19,349 nucleotides of DNA from Caryophanales bacterium UBA4100. GTDB lineage: Bacteria; Bacillota; Bacilli; Paenibacillales; UBA4045. The stretch lies in assembly GCA_002383285.1 (NCBI GenBank), contig DFXU01000048.1:6120-25468 (forward strand). The letters are read 5' to 3'. Below are positions 14,717 to 19,349 of this stretch, in pieces. The notes beneath the pieces were generated by a model. It worked only from the letters and a program-made list of their open reading frames with translations, had not been told where the DNA came from and did not search any database. How positions within the stretch are numbered: the first letter of the stretch is position 1; each line of letters starts with the position of its first letter. The position numbers were made by a program, and so were the translations under genes.

Positions 14717-15943
14717 GTGTCGAAATCGCAAGGGTTCACAATTGTTGAGGATGGAACGGTTACTACGCCGAAGGGCTTTCGTGCTGGTGGACTACACTGT
14801 GGCTTGAAGAAGACGGAACGTTATGACCTAGGTGCGATTGTTTGTGATGTTCCTGCTGAAGCGGCAGGTGTTTATACGTTGAATGCTTTTCAAGCGGCTC
14901 CGCTTAAGGTAACAAAGGCTAGTATTGGGATAGAGGGTAAGCTGCAGGCTATGATTGTGAACAGTGGTAATGCTAATGCATGTACAGGCGCCCAAGGGGA
15001 GTCGGATGCTTATGAGATGCGAGCTAAGGCGGCATCAGCACTGGGTCTTGCAGAGCATTATGTGGGAGTAACCTCAACAGGTGTAATCGGAGAATTGTTA
15101 CCCATGGGCAAAATTCGAAGCGGAATCGAACGTTTACCTGACCGTGTAACTTCGAATGGTGGGGACGATTTCTGTCAAGCTATCTTGACTACAGACCTTA
15201 CGAAGAAAACGATATGTGTTACCCTCACCATCAATGGTGCTCAAGTATATATTGCTGGTGCAGCCAAAGGCTCAGGGATGATTCATCCGAATATGGCTAC
15301 GATGCTTGGTTTTATTACTACGGATGCAGTGATCGAGCACGAGGAGCTTCAAAACTTACTCAGTCAGGTAACGGACTCTACGTTTAATATGATAACGGTT
15401 GATGGCGATACGAGTACGAATGATATGGTTGTGGTTATGGCTAGTGGGATGGCTGGCAATGAGCGGCTTAGTGATCGACATCCGGATTGGGAGGCATATA
15501 AGCAAGGATTCCAGTATGTAGCAGAGGTTCTGTCAAAGGCGATCGCTCGAGATGGTGAAGGAGCAACGAAGCTATTGGAGGTAAGTGTGGAGGGTGCAGT
15601 GTCGGAAGCTGCGGCTCGTGCTATTGTTAAGACGGTGATTGGATCTAGTTTAGTTAAGTCTGCTGCCTTCGGTGCCGATGCTAACTGGGGACGTATTATT
15701 GCAGCAATCGGACGATCGGGTCAAGAGGTGAATACGGAGACGGTCGATATTCGCTTAGGCGAATTTGTAGTCCTCGAGCAATCTCGACCGGTCCAATTCG
15801 ATGAGGTGCTTGCTCTAGAATATTTGCAGGGTGAATTGGTTCGCTATCATATCCATCTGAATATGGGCGAGCATAAAGCGACCGGATGGGGCTGTGATCT
15901 TACGTATGAGTATGTAAGAATCAATGCTGCTTATCGGACTTAA
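14717..15943 (+). CDS. argJ: Bifunctional ornithine acetyltransferase / N-acetylglutamate synthase
   Basis: ArgJ moves the acetyl group from N-acetylornithine to glutamate, recycling it; bifunctional forms also use acetyl-CoA. The 408-aa precursor cleaves itself into two chains at Thr 195, seen in KGSGMIHPNMATMLGF. Other family features are VNSGNANACTG (about 81-91), STGVIGELLPM, TVDGDTSTND and the ending near WGCDLTYEYVRINAAYRT. Translation starts at GTG 14717 with AGGTGAG upstream. The presence of argJ means the cyclic acetyl pathway is used. No separate argA- or argE-type gene is seen nearby. Confidence 0.96.
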   Translation: MSKSQGFTIVEDGTVTTPKGFRAGGLHCGLKKTERYDLGAIVCDVPAEAAGVYTLNAFQAAPLKVTKASIGIEGKLQAMIVNSGNANACTGAQGESDAYEMRAKAASALGLAEHYVGVTSTGVIGELLPMGKIRSGIERLPDRVTSNGGDDFCQAILTTDLTKKTICVTLTINGAQVYIAGAAKGSGMIHPNMATMLGFITTDAVIEHEELQNLLSQVTDSTFNMITVDGDTSTNDMVVVMASGMAGNERLSDRHPDWEAYKQGFQYVAEVLSKAIARDGEGATKLLEVSVEGAVSEAAARAIVKTVIGSSLVKSAAFGADANWGRIIAAIGRSGQEVNTETVDIRLGEFVVLEQSRPVQFDEVLALEYLQGELVRYHIHLNMGEHKATGWGCDLTYEYVRINAAYRT

Positions 15944-15998
15944 GTTTATGAGGATCGTCAGAGTCGAACTTCGTTGGTGATTAAGGAGAGCTAGGCGT

Positions 15999-16793
15999 AT
16001 GAATAAGCAATCGATTGTTATTAAATGCGGTGGGAGTACGTTGGCGCAGCTGCCAGATTCTTTCTATATAGATATGAGTGAATTGCAGTTAAGAGGCATT
16101 ATTCCTGTTATTGTTCATGGTGGTGGTCCGGCAATTAATGATACCTTACAAAGGCTTAACATTGAATCGACTTTCGTTAATGGATTACGCAAAACGAGTG
16201 CAGAGGTGCTGCAGGTTGTTGAGATGGTGCTGGGTGGACAGATCAATAAGGCAATAGTTCGACGTATACTAAGCTTTGGTGCAGCCGCTGTTGGATTGTC
16301 TGGTATTGATGGACGTCTCATTCAAGCGAAGCCAGTTGCTAACACAGACGAAATTGGCTATGTTGGTGAAGTTATTGCTGTGAATGCTGAGCTGATACAA
16401 GGCATTATTGAGATGGGCTATATACCCGTTATCGCACCGCTAGGTATTGGTGAAGATGGACAGAGCTTTAATATTAATGCAGACACGGCCGCTGGTGCTG
16501 TAGCATCGCATCTTGGTGCCGAACGACTTGTTGTTGTAACGGATGTTCCTGGGATTATGAGGGTGGTTGGTGGTGAGAAAGTCGTATTGCCAACCGTCAC
16601 TGTTGCAGATATTGAACAGATGATCACCTCCGGTGACATCTATGGAGGTATGATTCCTAAGGTACGTGCCGCTGTGGATTGCATTCAAGGTCAGGTGCAG
16701 GAGGTCATTATTGTTGATGGATCTGAACCTGAGGTGTTGAGCAAGGTGCTGGCTGGGAATGCGGAGATAGGCACACGTATTGTTAGAGTTTAA
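15999..16793 (+). CDS. argB: Acetylglutamate kinase
   Basis: ArgB phosphorylates N-acetylglutamate at the gamma-carboxyl, the second and often arginine-inhibited step. The 264-aa protein has the amino-acid-kinase fold signatures: IVIKCGGSTL at the start (family consensus K-x-GGS, with the catalytic Lys 9), VHGGGPAIN at about 38-46, LSGIDGRLIQAK, the NINADTAAGAVASHLGAERL nucleotide-site region and GGMIPKVRAA with the second catalytic Lys. It lacks the N-terminal extension found in strongly arginine-inhibited forms, so feedback control by arginine may be weak; that is inference. AAGGAGAG precedes ATG 15999. Confidence 0.96.
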   Translation: MNKQSIVIKCGGSTLAQLPDSFYIDMSELQLRGIIPVIVHGGGPAINDTLQRLNIESTFVNGLRKTSAEVLQVVEMVLGGQINKAIVRRILSFGAAAVGLSGIDGRLIQAKPVANTDEIGYVGEVIAVNAELIQGIIEMGYIPVIAPLGIGEDGQSFNINADTAAGAVASHLGAERLVVVTDVPGIMRVVGGEKVVLPTVTVADIEQMITSGDIYGGMIPKVRAAVDCIQGQVQEVIIVDGSEPEVLSKVLAGNAEIGTRIVRV

Positions 16794-16854
16794 GTGAAGC
16801 ATCTGATTATGCAATATATGTGTGAGATGGACATTGGGAAGGTAGGGATTGGTT

Positions 16855-18048
16855 ATGGGTCTGGAGAAGAAGAGCTCATTGTTTCCAAGCTATGCAAGAT
16901 ACCCGCTAGCATTAGTAAAGGGTGAAGGAAGTCGATTATGGGATGATCAAGGGAATGAATATTTGGACTTCGCTAGTGGGCTTGCGGTAACGAGTCTTGG
17001 TCATTGTCCTCCCCAAGTTAAGGAAGCGCTTGTCGCACAGCTTGATGAATTATGGCATGTCTCCAACTTATTCCATATTCCTAACCAAGAGAAGCTTGCT
17101 GGCTTATTAACGGCTAACAGCTGTGCAGACGCCGTATTCTTCTGTAATAGTGGTGCGGAGGCGAATGAAGCGGCAATCAAGCTTGCTCGTCGTTATAACA
17201 GCAGGGTGCTGAATAATGAACGATATGAGATTATTACGTTTCAGCAATCCTTTCACGGAAGAACGCTAGCGACTTTAACTGCTACTGGACAGGATAAGGT
17301 GAAGGACGGATTCCTTCCTCTCCCCGAAGGCTTCGTGTATGCGCCGTATAATGATGCGGATTCGTTAGAAGGATATATTCAAGATAAAACCTGTGCGATT
17401 ATGCTCGAGATGGTGCAGGCTGAAGGCGGCGTCATTCCTGCAAAACCTGCGTTTATTAAAGAGGTTGTTCGTCTCTGCGAGAAGTACAATTTGCTGCTCA
17501 TTGTTGATGAAATTCAGACGGGTATGGGGCGTACAGGTACACTATTCGCTTATGAGCAATATGGTATTCAGCCTGATATTATTACGTTGGCGAAGGCATT
17601 GGGCAGTGGGTTCCCTATCGGAGCAATGTTAGGCCAGGAGAAGCTAATTCCTGCCTTCAGCGCTGGAACGCATGCGACAACCTTCGGTGGAACGCCTATT
17701 GCTATGTCAGCAGCGATTGCTACTGTGGAGACGATGCTTGAGCAGATGCTTCCAGAGCGGGCTGCACGGATCAGTGCTATGATTTTTGAGAAGCTGCATG
17801 CTGAGCTTGATCAGAACTCTTATGTCAAGGAAATTCGTGGTGCGGGTCTACTGATTGGGATTGAATGTGTTCAACCGATTGCTGATCTCATTGCTGAGGC
17901 GCGTGAACGAGGGCTGCTCGTGGTGCCTGCGGGACCTAATGTTATCCGACTTCTACCGAATTTGCTTGTGAGTGAAGCTGATGTTGAGAAGGCAATCGAG
18001 ATTCTTAGCTCTATTCTTGCAAGCCGTAATGCTACGGTTATACAATAA
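16855..18048 (+). CDS. argD: Acetylornithine aminotransferase (PLP enzyme)
   Basis: ArgD converts N-acetylglutamate semialdehyde and glutamate to N-acetylornithine and 2-oxoglutarate. It is a class III PLP aminotransferase of 397 aa. It has SGAEANEAAIKLAR (PLP phosphate site), SFHGRTLATLTATG, IVDEIQTGMGRTG with the PLP-ring Asp, and the Schiff-base Lys in ITLAKALGSGFPIGAM (Lys 247 from the chosen start). ATG 16855 is preferred because TAGGG lies seven bases upstream. TTG 16849, two codons earlier, is an alternative. The gene order argC-J-B-D is the standard one in Bacilli and supports acetylornithine over other omega-aminotransferase roles. Confidence 0.95.
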   Translation: MGLEKKSSLFPSYARYPLALVKGEGSRLWDDQGNEYLDFASGLAVTSLGHCPPQVKEALVAQLDELWHVSNLFHIPNQEKLAGLLTANSCADAVFFCNSGAEANEAAIKLARRYNSRVLNNERYEIITFQQSFHGRTLATLTATGQDKVKDGFLPLPEGFVYAPYNDADSLEGYIQDKTCAIMLEMVQAEGGVIPAKPAFIKEVVRLCEKYNLLLIVDEIQTGMGRTGTLFAYEQYGIQPDIITLAKALGSGFPIGAMLGQEKLIPAFSAGTHATTFGGTPIAMSAAIATVETMLEQMLPERAARISAMIFEKLHAELDQNSYVKEIRGAGLLIGIECVQPIADLIAEARERGLLVVPAGPNVIRLLPNLLVSEADVEKAIEILSSILASRNATVIQ

Positions 18049-18068
18049 AGATTTAATAGGAGGCTTAC

Positions 18069-19025
18069 ATGAGCGCATTGTTGAATAATGAGATGGCGAC
18101 TGAGTTAAAGGGTCGTGACTTTATAGGCTTGGCGGATTATTCACCTGAAGAGATTCGTTATTTGATCGACTTGGCCATTGAGCTGAAGCGTAAGAATAAA
18201 GCGGGCGAGGTATATCAGCCTTTACTAGGTAAGACACTAGGTATGATCTTCGAGAAGTCATCGACGCGTACACGTGTATCTTTTGAAGTAGGGATGTATC
18301 AGCTTGGGGGTCACGCGCTCTTCTTGAGTAAGAATGATATTCAGCTTGGCCGCGGCGAGAACATATGGGATTCCGCACAGACGTTATCTCGTTACCTGGA
18401 TGGAATTATGATTCGTACGTTTGAGCATCGGAATGTGATTGATCTGGCCAGAGGAGCGATGATACCCGTCATTAATGGTTTATCGGATTTCTCACATCCT
18501 TGCCAGGCGCTCTGCGACTATCAGACGATTCTAGAGCAGAAGGGCAGCCTTGAAGGAATCAAAATTGCTTATATCGGTGACGGTAACAATATGGTGCATT
18601 CCTTGATGATGGGCGCAGCTAAGCTTGGTCTACATATGGCAATAGCCTCTCCAGAGGGATATACACCAGACAAGGACGTTGAAGGTATTACTCGTGAGTA
18701 TTTGTCGAATACGGGAGGCTCGCTACTGATTACACAAGACCCGAAGGAAGCAATTGCAGATGCTGATGTGATCTACACGGATGTATGGGCAAGTATGGGC
18801 TTTGAGGATGAACAGAAGGTTCGTGAGCAGGCTTTCGAAGCGTTTCAAGTGAATGAGGAATTGGTTAAATATGCGAAGAAGGATTACTTATTCATGCACT
18901 GTCTACCTGCACATCGTGGTGAAGAAGTGAGTGAAGGGATCATAGACGGTAGCCACTCGATTGTGTTCGATCAAGCAGAGAATCGACTGCATGCACAGAA
19001 AGCAATTATGACGGCAATTATGTAA
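18069..19025 (+). CDS. argF: Ornithine carbamoyltransferase
   Basis: ArgF joins carbamoyl phosphate and ornithine to give citrulline. The 318-aa protein has the carbamoyl phosphate motif SSTRTRVSFE, the HPCQALCDYQT motif, the ornithine loop HCLPAHRGEEVSEGI with the active-site Cys, and DVWASMGFEDE. The length is typical. AGGAGG lies directly before ATG 18069, and the gap from argD is only 20 bases, so they share a transcript. The stop codon is immediately followed by a 96-bp palindrome. Confidence 0.97.
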   Translation: MSALLNNEMATELKGRDFIGLADYSPEEIRYLIDLAIELKRKNKAGEVYQPLLGKTLGMIFEKSSTRTRVSFEVGMYQLGGHALFLSKNDIQLGRGENIWDSAQTLSRYLDGIMIRTFEHRNVIDLARGAMIPVINGLSDFSHPCQALCDYQTILEQKGSLEGIKIAYIGDGNNMVHSLMMGAAKLGLHMAIASPEGYTPDKDVEGITREYLSNTGGSLLITQDPKEAIADADVIYTDVWASMGFEDEQKVREQAFEAFQVNEELVKYAKKDYLFMHCLPAHRGEEVSEGIIDGSHSIVFDQAENRLHAQKAIMTAIM

Positions 19026-19121
19026 GAACAAGCGAATACTTAGTTGCGGTTTTCACAACAAAATATAGGTGGGTTTTCTATTTTTGTTATGAATTTATCG
19101 CAAGTTTGTATTCGTTTGTTC
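19026..19121. repeat. 96-bp imperfect palindrome filling the argF-argG gap
   Basis: The outer arms are 23 bases each (19026-19048, starting GAACAAGCGAATAC, and 19099-19121, ending GTATTCGTTTGTTC), with 19 of 23 pairing. Inside, TTCA (19052-19055) pairs with TGAA (19090-19093). AACAAAATATAG (19057-19068) nearly pairs with CTATTTTTGTT (19078-19088) around a nine-base loop. It starts at the base after the argF stop and ends 24 bases before argG. No U-tract follows, so it is not a normal terminator. It may be a MITE-like element, or an RNA structure tuning argF or argG expression. Confidence 0.85.
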
Positions 19122-19145
19122 AAAAGAATAGGAGAGGGTTAATTC

Positions 19146-19349
19146 ATGGGTAAACAAAAAATAGTGCTAGCTTACTCGGGCGGACTAGATACATCGGTTA
19201 TTCTAGCATGGCTGAAGGAAACATATGACGCGGAAATCATCGCCTTCACAGCGGATATCGGTCAGAAGGATGAGCTTGACGGTTTGGAGGAGAAGGCGCT
19301 CAAGACTGGCGCGTCGAAGATTTACATCGACGATCTGCGCGAGGAGTTC
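19146..19349 (+). CDS. argG: Argininosuccinate synthase (5' part, cut by window end)
   Basis: ArgG condenses citrulline and aspartate using ATP to argininosuccinate. The visible 68 residues begin MGKQKIVLAYSGGLDTSVILAWL, containing the ATP pyrophosphatase P-loop SGGLDTS, and continue with FTADIGQKDELDGLEEKALKTGASKIYIDDLREEF, as in the family. The ribosome site GGAGAGG lies about ten bases before ATG 19146. The gene runs off the window's right edge. argH probably follows, as is common. Confidence 0.95.
   Translation, partial: MGKQKIVLAYSGGLDTSVILAWLKETYDAEIIAFTADIGQKDELDGLEEKALKTGASKIYIDDLREEF

Noticed and set aside
19084..19111. A promoter for argG within the palindrome (TTGTTA and TTGTAT)
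   Set aside because: The hexamers are weak and the spacer is 16 bases. It is as likely chance in AT-rich sequence.

Overview
The window looks like chromosome of a motile Gram-positive bacterium of the Paenibacillus/Cohnella type (Bacilli, Paenibacillaceae). This is inferred from low-to-moderate GC, strong AAGGAGG-type ribosome sites, a csrA-hag-flaG-fliD-fliS-fliT block followed by hpf-secA-prfB, an argCJBDFG cluster and a YitT-family membrane protein. Every gene recognised is on the + strand. The genus rests on gene order and protein style, since no search could be run.

Region 1 (1-6160) is the late flagellar filament block: csrA, a very long flagellin (hag, 790 aa), an unrecognised 124-aa helical protein, flaG, fliD (filament cap), fliS (flagellin chaperone) and a fliT-like gene that overlaps fliS. 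The hag leader has a hairpin with a CsrA-type ACAAGGATGT loop followed by an AAGGAGG site, which fits translational repression of flagellin by the CsrA encoded just upstream. Terminators close hag and the fliT-like gene.

Region 2 (6160-11000) is housekeeping: long-form hibernation factor hpf, secA, and prfB with its programmed +1 frameshift. The gap before hpf holds a cluster of four TTATNCACA-type DnaA boxes in 90 bp and a nearby 18-bp palindrome.

Region 3 (11000-12585) is the most unusual part. A 304-aa protein related to IS1595/ISXO2 transposases keeps its zinc ribbon, helix-turn-helix and C-terminal segment, but the family's VDE motif, which supplies the first catalytic Asp, is replaced by SVG. 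No terminal inverted repeats were found. Its promoter has a LexA/DinR-type operator inside the -35/-10 spacer and a second operator just downstream, so the gene looks DNA-damage-inducible. It is followed by an array of about 5.6 tandem 38-bp repeats, each carrying a quasi-palindromic core. Together these suggest a domesticated, SOS-regulated, transposase-derived DNA-binding protein, possibly with its own sites. The link is inference.

Region 4 (12586-19349) holds a YitT-family membrane protein and the arginine pathway argC-argJ-argB-argD-argF and the start of argG, which together convert acetylglutamyl intermediates to ornithine, citrulline and argininosuccinate. The promoter before argC overlaps two ARG-box-like sites 20 bp apart, typical of ArgR/AhrC repression. 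Nearly the whole argF-argG gap is one 96-bp imperfect palindrome with no U-tract, so it is either a MITE-like insert or an RNA regulatory structure.
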